Assembly: GCA_947568835.1 (NCBI GenBank)
Contig: OX387608.1
Span: forward strand, 918,501 to 982,500
Source of the DNA: Protonemura montana
Lineage: Eukaryota > Arthropoda > Insecta > Plecoptera > Nemouridae
DNA: 64,000 nt
Direction of reading: 5' to 3'
The notes beneath the pieces were generated by a model that ran no database searches, was not told the origin of the DNA, and was given only the letters and a program-made list of their open reading frames with translations. A program made the position numbers and the translations under genes. Of the stretch, positions 9,780 through 19,650 are shown in pieces; positions within the stretch are counted from its first letter, which is position 1, and every line of letters starts with the position of its first letter.

Positions 9780-11546
9780 ATGCCGTCTAAAAGCACATTC
9801 CGTTCACCGGTTATGCTTACTACGGCAACGCCTGCTCCCTCAATGCCTCCTGTCGTATTTGCTAAGGTGGCCACCATTCCTCCTGCTCCTACCTCAGCTA
9901 AACATCCAGATATGCCATTCCTTTCCACTCGCCCGGACGACGATCTTGCACACGAGGAATCGTCATTCAGAAGATCTAAGAAGAACCAATCAAGACCGAA
10001 GTTTGTAGCCAAAGACTTCATGAAGGAACCGGAACCGGCAAAACCCAGACCTAGTCCCAAATCCCGCAATAACAAGGCACCTAAACACATCGCTTCTCAG
10101 CCAAACGGCTCTAAAAAGAGAAAACTGTCCCCCAACTTATCCAGAGAGGACTTTCCACCACTTCCTGTGAAAATAATTCCAGTCAATGTCCCGGAAACCA
10201 CCGTCGTTGCAAACATTCTAACCTCCAACACTTTTGCAATATTAGAGTCAATCACCGATAACAACGACCAGTCACAATCATCAGCAATGGTAACTTCCCC
10301 GACGGCTGCTCCTAAGCGCCCTAAAAAACAACAACCCCCACCACCTATAGTTCTATCCAACCCATCCGACTTTTTCACTCTTGCGAAAGCAATCCAAGGG
10401 GTTTGCTCGCAACACATAACTTTTAAAAACACCAAAACCACAAAAAAGCTCCAAGTGTCAAACTCTGACGACTTTCGAGCTGCCACCGCCCTCCTTACCA
10501 GCAAGGGTGTGCAATATCACACCTTTAGACTGGATGAAGAGCGAACAATCAAACTGGTGCTCAGAGGCATTGACTCTTCTGTGGGTGCAGCCTGCGTTAA
10601 AGACGCTCTACTGGAAGAGTATGGTATTTAAGTCGACGACGTTGCCCAACTAACGTCACACAGGGGTGATAACACCAACCCACTCGAGCCCCGGCCCAAG
10701 CTTCCCCTCTATGTCACATACACAAAGGATAGAGAAACGGCCAACAAAATTAGACTTATCACTCGCCTATGCTTCTGCCGCATAAGTGCAGTTGATAACT
10801 TCCGCAACATCAAGGGCCCTATCCAGTGCTACAGGTGCCAGAGGTTCGGGCATACCTCGAGTTTTTGCTCGAACGCACCAAGGTGCATGAAATGCGGAGC
10901 GAGTCACTCGACCAACGCATGCGAGAAGCTACGCAGTCTCCCCGCACATTGTGCCAACTGCAAACAGAACCATACCTCCAGCTACCGTGGTTGCCAAGTG
11001 TACCAGGATGCTATGGCCAGGATCAATCTGCCAGGGCAATCAAACCAGAAGCTTAGCTATCATAGGAAACTCGTCGACGCCCCGCAACCAAACATAAACG
11101 CTTGGGCGCAGCGAGCTGTCGCAAACACACCTGATAAGCCAGTTTCAGAGGCAGTTGCCCCCTCCTCTATGAGGCAGCAACCCAACACTCTAGAGCGTGC
11201 CGAATATCGCCGAAGTCAAATAGTTTTGTCTGTTCGGATCGATCAGACAGCTCCAGCAGATCCAAGACCAGCTGCAAGGCACTTGGGAACTGACAGGCAG
11301 CAGCCAGCCCAACCAACGCAACCCTGGCTTAACCAAGGTGCTGCGCCAAGCACAGCCCAACAGGCAGGCCCAACCAACTGGCAAGCTTGGCACAATTGGG
11401 CCAACCTTTTTCTAAATGACATCATGTTAGCTCCTCCAGAGCAACGCATCCAGGTCATACTGTCAAGGGTTCTGCCCCTGACATTGATTCCACAGGTAGC
11501 AGCCATGCCAAACAACCCGAATGGCTGCACACCCTTGAGTGAATAA
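9780..11546 (+). pseudogene. Gag-like ORF1 of element C, one nonsense codon
   Basis: RNA-binding ORF1 protein. ATG 9780 (MPSKSTFRSPV) is chosen as the first Met with gag-like sequence after it; the frame is open further upstream. A Lys/Pro/Ser-rich N-terminal third is followed by the segment HTFRLDEERTIKLVLRGID, which is equivalent to RFIIRGLP in the others. TAA at 10629 interrupts what reads EEYGI-stop-VDDVAQLT, most simply a CAA to TAA change. The same frame then continues to 11546 with the knuckles CYRCQRFGHTSSFC, CMKCGASHSTNAC and CANCKQNHTSSYRGC (10827-10998) and a Gln/Pro/Ala-rich tail with WQAWHNWANLF. Confidence 0.88.
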
Positions 11547-14238
11547 TACGCTGACAGTTATGACCTGGAATGCAAATAGCGTTCGTGGAAAGAAGGATGA
11601 ACTCTCCCAGTTCATAAGCGAACATAGATGTGATCTCTGTCTTCTCTCGGAGACGTTTCTCAAGCCGCACCTCAACAAACTACCCAACATGACCACCTAT
11701 AGGATGGACAGAGACTCCCATGGCGGGGGCGTGGCAATCCTTGTGCGTCGTGGAGTCACACACCATGAGGTTGTCCTTCCTCCACTCACTTCTCTGGAGG
11801 CAATGGCTGTTGTGGTGCAAACTGAGTCGGGCCCTCTGAGGATAATTTCAGCATATAAACGCCCAAAGACCCCACTGGAAACAGCTGATTTGGACCTGAT
11901 CTTTGCCGACCCGGTCCCAACCCTGTTGGCGGGAGATCTAAATTCGAAACACCCTGCTTGGAACTCACGGAATACTAATACAAGTGGCCGAATTCTCTTC
12001 CGGCATTCCAGCAGGGCAGACTATCTGATCCTGGGACCAGACGCTCCCACTCACTACTCCGATGCTGGGCACAGGCCCGATGTCCTCGATATTACCCTGG
12101 CACAAAACATCTCCTGTGCAATTAGGCTCCAAGTAATACAGGAACTAACATCGGACCATAACCCAGTCATCATTGAGTATGGCAATGAGATTGTAGAGGA
12201 GAGGGATCCACCAAAGATAAACACCAACAACATAGACTGGGATGTTTTTAGAGATAGGATAACTGAGCATGTTGACGATACTGCTTTTACAATGGACACG
12301 AAAACCGATATCGAAAACCAGGTGAGTTCCTTCACGGATCTCATCTTAAACACTATTACCTCTTCGACCATAACTAGAAAAACATCGGCGAACAGCAAAC
12401 AGTCTAACCATACTCGACTTCCACAACACATTCTCCATGCTCTCAAGGAAAAGAACAAAATCAGGAAAAGATGGCAGCGCCTTAGGGACGGTAATGACAA
12501 GAGAACTCTTAACAAAATGACAAAGGACATCCAAATCCTTATCCAAGATTATCGAAACGAAACTTGGTCCAAAAAGCTCGAATCGCTAACAGTCAAAGAT
12601 AATTCTCTTTGGCAAATGACCAAAAGCATTCTGCAACTACCAACCAAAGTTCCTCCTCTACACGGTTTAAATGGTATGGCATATAGCAGCCAGGACAAAG
12701 CCGATGCCCTAGCAGACACTCTTGAGTCGGCATTCATGCCAAACAATGACCCTAGCGACATTGATCATATTGAACAAGTCAGGCGATTCACTCGCACGCT
12801 CGGCAACAGATCAACCACGCCAGAAAACCTTGGCCTTGTAACAATAGGTGAGCTTCAAGCCGCCATTCAAAAGCTAAAGAATCGGAAAGCTCCGGGAATG
12901 GACAACATCCCAAATATTGTTTTCAAAAACCTTCCGGACAAAGCAATTTCTGCAATGACAAATCTCTTCAATTCAATGATAAGGCTTCGCTACTTTTCTA
13001 CTGGACTGAAACACTCTAAAATCATTTTATTTCAAAAACCTGGAAAAGATCCAACGTTTCCTCAAAACTATCGACCAATTAGCCTGTTGACGGGGATATC
13101 GAAACTTTTCGAACGTATTCTCTTGACAAGGGTCCAGCTTTTCCTCGAAGAGAAAAACATTCTTAAAGACGAACAATTTGGTTTCAGGAAAAAACACTCG
13201 ACTGAACAACAACTTGCAAGACTGACCGACATTATTTCAAAAGGTTTTAACGAGAAAAAGGTGACAGGGGTAGTCTTTCTGGACATTGCCCAGGCCTTCG
13301 ACAAGGTCTGGCACAGGGGTCTCATAAGTAAACTCATGACTCTTGATTTTCCTCCCTACCTCATAAAAATAATTAAATCATATCTAGGTAACAGGACTTT
13401 TCAAGTCAGCCATGGGACTTCCTTGTCAACTATAAGGGAAATTAAGGCCGGCATACCACAGGGCTCCCTTCTAGGACCTGTCCTTTTTAACATTTATATA
13501 AACGACATGCCAAGGACTAATCATGTAGAACTGGCCTTATATGCTGACGACACAGCGCTGATAGCTCAATCGATGCGCGGGTACCTGGCTAGCAGGTACC
13601 TGCAATCAGCCCTCGATGACCTTGAAGCCTGGTATGAGATGTGGAGGATAAAGATTAACGTAACAAAAAGCTCGGCAGTGCTATTCTCAAGGAGAATAAA
13701 AAACGACGTTGTAAAAACTGAAAAATTTTATCTTTTTGACGAGCTCATTCCATGGCAAAAGAACGCTAAGTATTTAGGGGTGACGATGGACTCGAAGCTG
13801 AATTGGCTGGCTCACACTAGAATAATAAGAGACAAAGCGATGACAAGGATTGGTCTTCTGCGACCACTTGTAAATCGCAAAAGCACACTTAGTATTAGAA
13901 ATGGACTAACTCTTTATAAGAGTTTAATTTTACCAATAATGACTTACGCCAGTTCTGTCTGGGGCTTAATATCTTCTTCTTCTTTTAAAAGACTCCAGGT
14001 GGTCCAAAATTCGGCACTTCGCCGAATTACACGATCACCTTGGTATATTAGAAATAAGGACATTCACAGACAACTTGGCATTGCTCTCTTCAAGGACTTG
14101 TCAAGGAACATGCAAAAGACTTTTATCTCTCTCTCGACAAAGCTCCCAACCAGCTTCTTAAACCAATATTATCACATGACCACCTTGCCCCGGCAAGGCA
14201 TAAGAGACCAAAGGCAATTCTTGCCTAAAATAGTTTAG
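11539..14238 (+). CDS. ORF2: endonuclease-reverse transcriptase of element C
   Basis: An open frame of 899 codons. An endonuclease domain (about residues 5-225) shows TWNANSVRGK, LLSETF, YRMDRDSHGGGVAIL, AGDLNSKHPAWN, PDVLDITLAQN and SDHNP. It would nick the genomic target. The RT domain (about 445-760) shows KAPGMDNIPN, KPGKDP...NYRPISLL, FGFRKKHST, motif A FLDIAQAFDKVWH (about 577), motif B GIPQGSLLGP (about 637), catalytic YADD (about 667) and KYLGVTMDSKLNW (about 743). A C-terminal region with RITRSPWYIRNKDIH follows; no RNase H. The frame opens at GTG 11539, overlapping the end of ORF1; the first ATG is 11560, just before TWNAN. Translation probably needs reinitiation. All catalytic motifs look intact. 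Confidence 0.93.
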   Translation: MNNTLTVMTWNANSVRGKKDELSQFISEHRCDLCLLSETFLKPHLNKLPNMTTYRMDRDSHGGGVAILVRRGVTHHEVVLPPLTSLEAMAVVVQTESGPLRIISAYKRPKTPLETADLDLIFADPVPTLLAGDLNSKHPAWNSRNTNTSGRILFRHSSRADYLILGPDAPTHYSDAGHRPDVLDITLAQNISCAIRLQVIQELTSDHNPVIIEYGNEIVEERDPPKINTNNIDWDVFRDRITEHVDDTAFTMDTKTDIENQVSSFTDLILNTITSSTITRKTSANSKQSNHTRLPQHILHALKEKNKIRKRWQRLRDGNDKRTLNKMTKDIQILIQDYRNETWSKKLESLTVKDNSLWQMTKSILQLPTKVPPLHGLNGMAYSSQDKADALADTLESAFMPNNDPSDIDHIEQVRRFTRTLGNRSTTPENLGLVTIGELQAAIQKLKNRKAPGMDNIPNIVFKNLPDKAISAMTNLFNSMIRLRYFSTGLKHSKIILFQKPGKDPTFPQNYRPISLLTGISKLFERILLTRVQLFLEEKNILKDEQFGFRKKHSTEQQLARLTDIISKGFNEKKVTGVVFLDIAQAFDKVWHRGLISKLMTLDFPPYLIKIIKSYLGNRTFQVSHGTSLSTIREIKAGIPQGSLLGPVLFNIYINDMPRTNHVELALYADDTALIAQSMRGYLASRYLQSALDDLEAWYEMWRIKINVTKSSAVLFSRRIKNDVVKTEKFYLFDELIPWQKNAKYLGVTMDSKLNWLAHTRIIRDKAMTRIGLLRPLVNRKSTLSIRNGLTLYKSLILPIMTYASSVWGLISSSSFKRLQVVQNSALRRITRSPWYIRNKDIHRQLGIALFKDLSRNMQKTFISLSTKLPTSFLNQYYHMTTLPRQGIRDQRQFLPKIV

Positions 14239-14345
14239 CATTTAAGTGTTTAGTCTAGTCTAAGGTTATTCTAGTGAAATATTTACTCTTAATTTAAGAA
14301 AATCAGTCAATGTAAAGAAACACAATGACAAGTATTATAATCATG

Positions 14346-14413
14346 ACAACTAGGCAAGAGCTAGCAAGCTCGGAACTAGAAATAAGACAGTGGGGGCTCC
14401 ATCCCCTCACGCC
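14346..14413 (+). promoter_or_regulatory. 3'-end motif and hairpin of element C
   Basis: ACAACTAG, AGCAAGCTCGG and ACTAGAAATAA are followed by a hairpin at 14390-14410 (GTGGGGG pairs with CCCCTCAC, one G-T pair). Equivalent sequences end elements D (16884-16947) and A2 (19549-19629). In non-LTR elements such 3' structures are bound by the RT to prime reverse transcription; that role is inferred. Confidence 0.6.
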
Positions 14414-14439
14414 AAAGAAGTCTTGGTCTTGGTCTTGGC

Positions 14440-14635
14440 CGACGCAAAAATTCATCCTACCATCACGATGCTCGCGCAACTTGCCCCCTCACTCATTGCG
14501 ACCTTGATGCCACAGAATGCCTGAACATCCTCGGCAAACTAACCTAATGACTTGGAACGCCAACAGCGTCATACCGAAACGGACTGAACTCCACGACTTT
14601 CTCGACAGTCGCGGATTACGCTTCGTACATTTTGT
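14440..14635 (+). pseudogene. Fragment: ORF1 end and ORF2 start of a non-LTR element
   Basis: The end of an ORF1 (MLAQLAPSLIATLMPQNA then stop) is followed by the beginning of an endonuclease, NLMTWNANSVIPKRTELHDF, before homology breaks at about 14630. This is a short orphan piece between elements C and D, closest in wording to element C ORF2. Confidence 0.65.
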
Positions 14636-14687
14636 GATATGGCAGCTCGAAGCCAAAACTTGCGCAAGAGAGAGGTTCTGACCGCCG

Positions 14688-15969
14688 AAGAAAACGTGCC
14701 GACACACCCGCGACCTTGCGTCGCCAACAGACGTCGCAAATAAATTCACCGCCCTCTCCGACGAGTCGTCAGGTATGGACACCGACGACGACTCGTCAGA
14801 CTCAGACAACGCCACGTACATCGCAGCCCCCAAACAACACAAGAGGGTCCCTGCGATTGTATTCAAAATACAAATGCCCCACGGCAAAATTATCGCAAAA
14901 ATCGACGCTCTTGTCACTGACAAGAGCTATAACGTAAAGGTCACTGGAGACCTTTATAAACTCTCACTGAAGTCCCCTCAGGACTACCGTGCTGTCACCG
15001 ACGCCTTCAACAAGGAAGGCGTCGAATACCACACCTTTGCCCTCATAAAATCGAAAGGGCAAAGATTTATCATCCGTGGGCTCCCCCGATCAACCGAGCC
15101 AACAGACGTCGCCGCCGAGCTCCGCGAGCTTGGGCTAAAAACGAAAATCGTGGTACAGATCCACCGTTCCGTCGACGGAGTGAAGACTCCACTCCCCCAT
15201 TTCGCCGCGACGCTTGAACCGACGCCTGGAAAGGCGCCAGCTGACCTGTCGCGCATCACTCGACTGCAGCGCTGCGTCGTTACCACCGAGGCGCCGCGCT
15301 ACTACCGAGGCCCACCGCAGTGCCACCGATGCCAGCGCATCGGACACGGAGCAGCATTCTGTCACCTAGCGCCACGCTGCGTGCGCTGCGCAGGTGCTCA
15401 CGAGGTGGCTAACTGCCCTAATCCCCGAGGCGCTTTATCAACCTGCACGTGCTGCAACTGCCAGGGGGCACACGTCGCGAGCTTCCGCGGCTGCCCATAC
15501 TTGCTTCGCGCCAAAGAACTCGAACGTCGACGGCTGGACTGAAAAATCCACGCCTGAGGCATCCAAACCCAACCATGGTCAACAGGCGGCGGCGCCTCGG
15601 CCCACTCAACGCTCAACAATGCGGCCAAGACTAGAGATGCCTCCACCCTTGACCAAATCCTTCGCCCACGCCGTCCAAGGCGGCCCCAATCCTGCCAACC
15701 AAGGCATACAATCCCAACCAATTCCCACCAACATCCCGATCAGGCATGACCTGATCACCAACCCTGCCATCCAAGGCAATCCCCCAACTGCCATCCAAGG
15801 CAACAAACCCACTGCCGCTCCTCGAATCCCGTCCGCCGAACACGGCACCACCACCGACCACATCCTCCTCGAAGAACTAAAAACAGTCTTCGAAGCTATT
15901 ATTCAGCAAATCCTGCTGCTGAATAATACCGTCCTCGCTCTATTCGCCAAACATGCCAGCAAACCCTAG
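14688..15969 (+). pseudogene. Gag-like ORF1 of element D
   Basis: The sequence contains FTALSDESSGMDTDDD, KRVPAIVFKIQMPHG, GQRFIIRGLPRSTEPTD and TTEAPRYYRGP, then the knuckles CHRCQRIGHGAAFC, CVRCAGAHEVANC and CCNCQGAHVASFRGC (about 15321-15495). A frameshift just after the third knuckle (about 15515) shifts the tail to a second frame ending with HASKP and TAG at 15967. The last 17 nt overlap the ORF2 start. It is about 97% identical in its first 550 bp to the copy at 23342. Confidence 0.85.
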
Positions 15970-16765
15970 GGCGCGCTCCATCAACATCATCAGCTGGAAT
16001 GCCAACGGCATTCGGCAGCGCACTGACGAGCTGGTCGAGCTAATGCGCGAGACCGACGCCGCCGTCGCATTGATATGCGAGTCACACCTCCAACCCGGAC
16101 ATCGCCTCCGCGTGGCCAACCATACCGTATACCGAACGGATCGTCCCGGCGGCGTCTCTCGCGGAGGCACAGCCGTGATCGTTCGAAACACGGTCAGCCA
16201 CGAGGAAATCGCGCCGCTACCCCGACTGCATCGCCTGGAGGCGACAGGCATCAGGGTGAACACCGTCGCCGGCCCGCTGTGCCTATACGCTGTCTACTCG
16301 CCACCCTCACAAAGCATTGTTGAGCTCGACATCGACGCCCTGTTTGAGTCGTCTAAGCCAACGATTGTTGCTGGCGATCTCAACGCCAAGCATAAGCTGT
16401 GGAATTGTCCGTACAACAACCCCCAGGGCAACAAGCTTCTCGCGCAGGCCCAGCGAGAAGGCTTCTCTATCTCCGGCCCCGTCGGTCCAACACGCGTGCC
16501 GTCTCGCGGCAAACCATCTGTCATCGACATTGTTCTGTCCAAGAACATGAAGCACTCGTTCGATTTGCAAACAGTAACAGCGCTTTCTTCTGACCACATA
16601 CCAGTGCTGATCACAGTCGGCGCTGAAATGGACATGTCGCTGCCGCCCAAGAAACCGTGCTGGAAACGTGCAGACTGGCGTAAATTCCAGGATGACCTTA
16701 CACCGCGCGGCGAAAAATCCCCCCTGGACGGGCAGCCGTGGCTCCGCTCCAACCAATACCTCTGA
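15953..16765 (+). pseudogene. ORF2 endonuclease of element D, RT lost
   Basis: ATG 15953 is followed by SINIISWNANGIRQRTDEL, CESHLQPGH, GGTAVIVRN, LEATGI, AGDLNAKHKLWN, VIDIVLSKN and SSDHIPVLI. The endonuclease domain is complete and in frame (about 225 residues). After KRADWRKFQDDL the frame runs into unrelated sequence and stops at 16763. Palm and thumb domains are absent, so this is a truncated protein at best. Confidence 0.85.
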
Positions 16766-16984
16766 GACGATCCCCCATAAATACCGAGCGTTTCACGAGC
16801 CCATTATTTTTATTTTTATTATAAGGTATTATGATATTAAGGTATTATTATTATTACATATGACAAGATAAAAACCAATAAAGACAACTAGTTATGAGCA
16901 CAAGCTCGGGACTGGAAAATAGGACTCAAGAGGGTTTCATCCCCTCTAGCCTAGAGAATTTGACTTTGACTGACATTTGACTGG

Positions 16985-17217
16985 CCCCCCAAAAAAAGGA
17001 CTTAACATCAGAAACGGAATTTTATGGTACAGATTACTAGTTTGACCAATAATGACATATGCATGTAGTGCTTGGGGGATAGCCCACCATAACAAAATTA
17101 AAAGACTACAAACAGTCCAAAAAAGCCCATGGTACGTAAGAAATACAGACATACACCGGCAAGCAGGAGTGGAAATGATAAAAAATAACATGAGATGCTT
17201 GGCAAAAGTCACTTGAG
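16985..17217 (+). pseudogene. RT C-terminal fragment
   Basis: Encodes LNIRNGILWYRLLV-stop-PIMTYACSAWGIAH, KRLQTVQKSPWYVRNTDIHRQAGVEM and ends at a TGA near 17215. This is the thumb region that follows motif E in Jockey-like RTs, close to the equivalent part of element C. One stop codon interrupts it. Confidence 0.75.
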
Positions 17218-17548
17218 ACTTTGCAGAGTCACTGCAGGAGCAGTTTACGCCAAACCCTGCCAATCGCTACTCGGGAGGCATCGAGCGCCGAGTCGAGGCA
17301 TTTCTCGCCGAACAACGCGACAGAGACACGGGTGACATCGAACCGGCCACCTTCGCCGAGGTAGCTACGATCGTCGGCAAGCTGCAGAAAAAGAAGGCTT
17401 CGGGTCCTGACCAGATCCCAAATATAGCCATCACAGAGCTTTGTCAAAAGGCGGCCCAACGGCTTGTCGACATCACCAATGCGACGCTGCGATTGCGCAG
17501 ATTCCCTGGCAAATGGAAGACTGCCAAAATCATCGTCTTTCCACTTGC
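17218..17548 (+). pseudogene. RT N-terminal fragment
   Basis: FAESLQEQFTPNPANRYSGG, ATIVGKLQKKKASGPDQIPN and RFPGKWKTAKIIVFP are the finger-domain motifs just before the palm of a Jockey-like RT (compare KAPGMDNIPN in element C). Homology stops in the middle of the P-G-K motif at about 17545, where the leader of element A2 begins. Confidence 0.75.
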
Positions 17549-17692
17549 TACCTGTTAGCCAACGAGAGAGGACCGTGCTACCTGTGCTCTTCCGTTTAGC
17601 CTACATCGCCAGTGCTTCCGATATTCCGAGCCACGCTTGCCTTCGAGAATCTCTACCTGCGACCAACCTTCCGTCTGCTACCTGACACGAGG

Positions 17693-18157
17693 ATGTCCGT
17701 GCGAGGACCGGGTCCGCCTGACGTCCAAGCTGAGCCCGACGCTGGGACAGTTGTCGAAATGCAGTTCGCTGCCCCTTCGACCAACGCCTCGGCCGACGCA
17801 GCCGAATGGACAAAGGTAAGACGACGTACTGTCTCTCTAAAAAATGGGCCCTCATCAACATTCAATCCCCGCTCTGTGGCGTCAATTCCACAGCGGGGAA
17901 AAAAACGTCTGTCACCAGACGAAGCACGGTCGCTGCTTGCGGCCGTTAAGAAGGCTGCTCCTTCAATTGTCCCTGGACAAATCGTGCCGCCAGCAACGAC
18001 CGCTAAGGCCGTTCCCTCTACTTCGCATGATGCCACCATCACTCCCATGGACACCGGCTCTTCCAGCCCGGTGTCTACTCCGACAACCCAGGCGCCTAAA
18101 AAACGCCAAATTCCCGCCATTACTGGATTCTTTCCCGAATCCTTTAACCATTCCTAA
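17693..18157 (+). pseudogene. ORF1 N-terminal part, element A2
   Basis: Starts at ATG 17693 (MSVRGPGPPDV). It keeps the A7 run that is A6 in copy 1, so it reads straight through KKRLSPDEARSLLAAV to FFPESFNHS, where the deletion junction creates a TAA. It lacks the RNL segment and all zinc knuckles. It shows which frame is ancestral for copy 1. Confidence 0.85.
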
Positions 18158-18165
18158 TATTTTGG

Positions 18166-19453
18166 AATTGTAATGGGGTCACAGCTCAAAAAGCTGAACT
18201 AGAACTTCTTCTGCTAGATGAGGACATAGGTATTGCACTTTTAAACGAGACACACCTAGGGCCTAAATCCAAGCTTAAAATCAGTCAATACGTAACCTAT
18301 CGATCAGACAGACCTAAAAATAAAAAAGCAGCAGGCGGCACAGCCATTCTTATCAAATCAAGCATTAAACACCACGAAATAACAATACCAGCACTAAAAT
18401 CACTAGAAGCCACGGGAATTCAAGCCAAGCTGAATGGCAAACTAACAACGATAATAGCAGCTTACAAACCACCGCAAATCAAACTTGTCACTCAAGATAT
18501 CGATCTATTGCTAAAGCTGGGCAAGAGAATCGTTATAGCAGGAGATCTAAACTGTAAACACACCAACTGGCACAGTCGGCTTAACAATCAAAATGGAAAA
18601 ATCCTACTTGCTCACGCAAATAAAAAATCATACTCTGTCATTGCACCGTTTAATCCTACCTTTTACTCTCACAACCTCAAAGTCAAGCCGGATGTTCTTG
18701 ACGTTGCTCTAGTAAAAAACATCATTCTCAATTTTGACATCAAAACACTAACTAAACTCAACTCTGATCACGTCCCAGTCTTGATTGACTTTGACGCACA
18801 CACAACATACAACACTCCAAGACCAACTTTCAATTATAAGAAAGCAGACTGGGACTCGTACAGAACCGAGATCAACAGCGAGCTGGACAACTTTGAAGTT
18901 ATTAAAAACACCGAAGACATAGAATCACATGTAACTCGCTTCACGGCAGACTTGCAGACAGCTATTCAAAAAAATATTCCACTCAATAAACCTAAATTTT
19001 TTAATACTAAATTACCCCAGGAAATCCTGGATAATATCAAACTTAAAGATCAATGCAGGAAACTTTACCTAAAAGTCAGAAAACCAGTTCTAAAAACAAT
19101 GTTAAACCGCCTAGTTAAACACATTAAAACAGACGTGGCCAAACACAATCACACACAATGGGAAAATAAAATCAGTCAAGTGGGGTGCGGCAGCAGGCAA
19201 CAAAATAAAATCTCTTCAGACCATACAAAACAGAGCCTTACGCCGCCTATCAGGATCCCCTTGGTTTGTGAGGAATGCGGATATCCGCAGGCAACTACTC
19301 ATAATACAAATAAAGAAACACATGCAAGAGTTAGCTCGCACACTCTTGGACTCCCTTGACACGGCCCCAAACAGCCTGATAAGAGATCTGGCATCATATG
19401 ATAGCCAAGAAAAAACTAAGTACAAACGACCAAAGACCATATTGGCCCAGTGA
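18166..19453 (+). pseudogene. ORF2 remnant, element A2 (endonuclease plus RT tail)
   Basis: A continuous endonuclease frame from IFWNCNGVTAQKAELE through LNETHLGPKSK, GGTAILIKS, LEATGIQ, AGDLNCKHTNWH, DVLDVALVKN and NSDHVPVLI (to about 18790) runs on into the linker. At about 19175-19190 a deletion with frame change leads into KSLQTIQNRALRRLSGSPWFVRNADIRRQ, the RT C-terminal region, ending at TGA 19451. Catalytic RT motifs A to E are all gone. Confidence 0.85.
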
Positions 19454-19650
19454 AACAACTAGCATAAGTAGTTCCTGAGCCCTAGTTTAGTTTAAGTTTA
19501 GTTAGTCAGACACATGCCCAAACCAAAGCCAAAGATAAAAAAACAGGACAACTAGATAGGAGCAGCAAGCTCGGTACTAGTGTAATAAAAAAAAAACTCA
19601 GTCGGTGATGGTACCCCGTACCTAACCGATCTGTTCCGACCTCAAGTGCG

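Larger units (their letters stand above)
9645..14413 (+). mobile_element. Near-complete Jockey-like non-LTR element C
   Basis: Contains the leader motif (9645-9680, shared with element B), ORF1 (9780-11546), ORF2 (11539-14238) and a 3' untranslated end with a conserved motif and hairpin (14346-14413). ORF1 and ORF2 overlap by 8 nt in different frames, as is common in this clade. There is no RNase H domain, which fits Jockey. The only obvious lesion is one nonsense codon in ORF1. It is the most recent or best preserved retroelement in the window. There is no poly(A) tail; the copy ends at the hairpin. Confidence 0.85.
14688..16950 (+). mobile_element. Non-LTR element D, internally deleted
   Basis: 5' truncated near 14688 relative to the sister copy at 23342. 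It has ORF1, an ORF2 endonuclease, then an abrupt jump at about 16740-16780 to AT-rich 3' sequence that ends with the same ACAACTAG...AAGCTCGG motif and hairpin (16929-16947) as element C. The whole RT domain is missing, so this copy could move only with borrowed enzyme. Confidence 0.75.
17569..19629 (+). mobile_element. Non-LTR element A, copy 2, two internal deletions
   Basis: Leader and ORF1 start match copy 1 (797-1399). Deletion 1 removes about 1.2 kb between 18157 and 18158, joining mid-ORF1 to the ORF2 start (copy 1 positions about 1399 and 2594). Deletion 2 near 19175-19190 removes the entire RT palm, joining the endonuclease linker to the RT C-terminus. The 3' end has the shared motif and a hairpin at 19602-19629. 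Confidence 0.8.
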
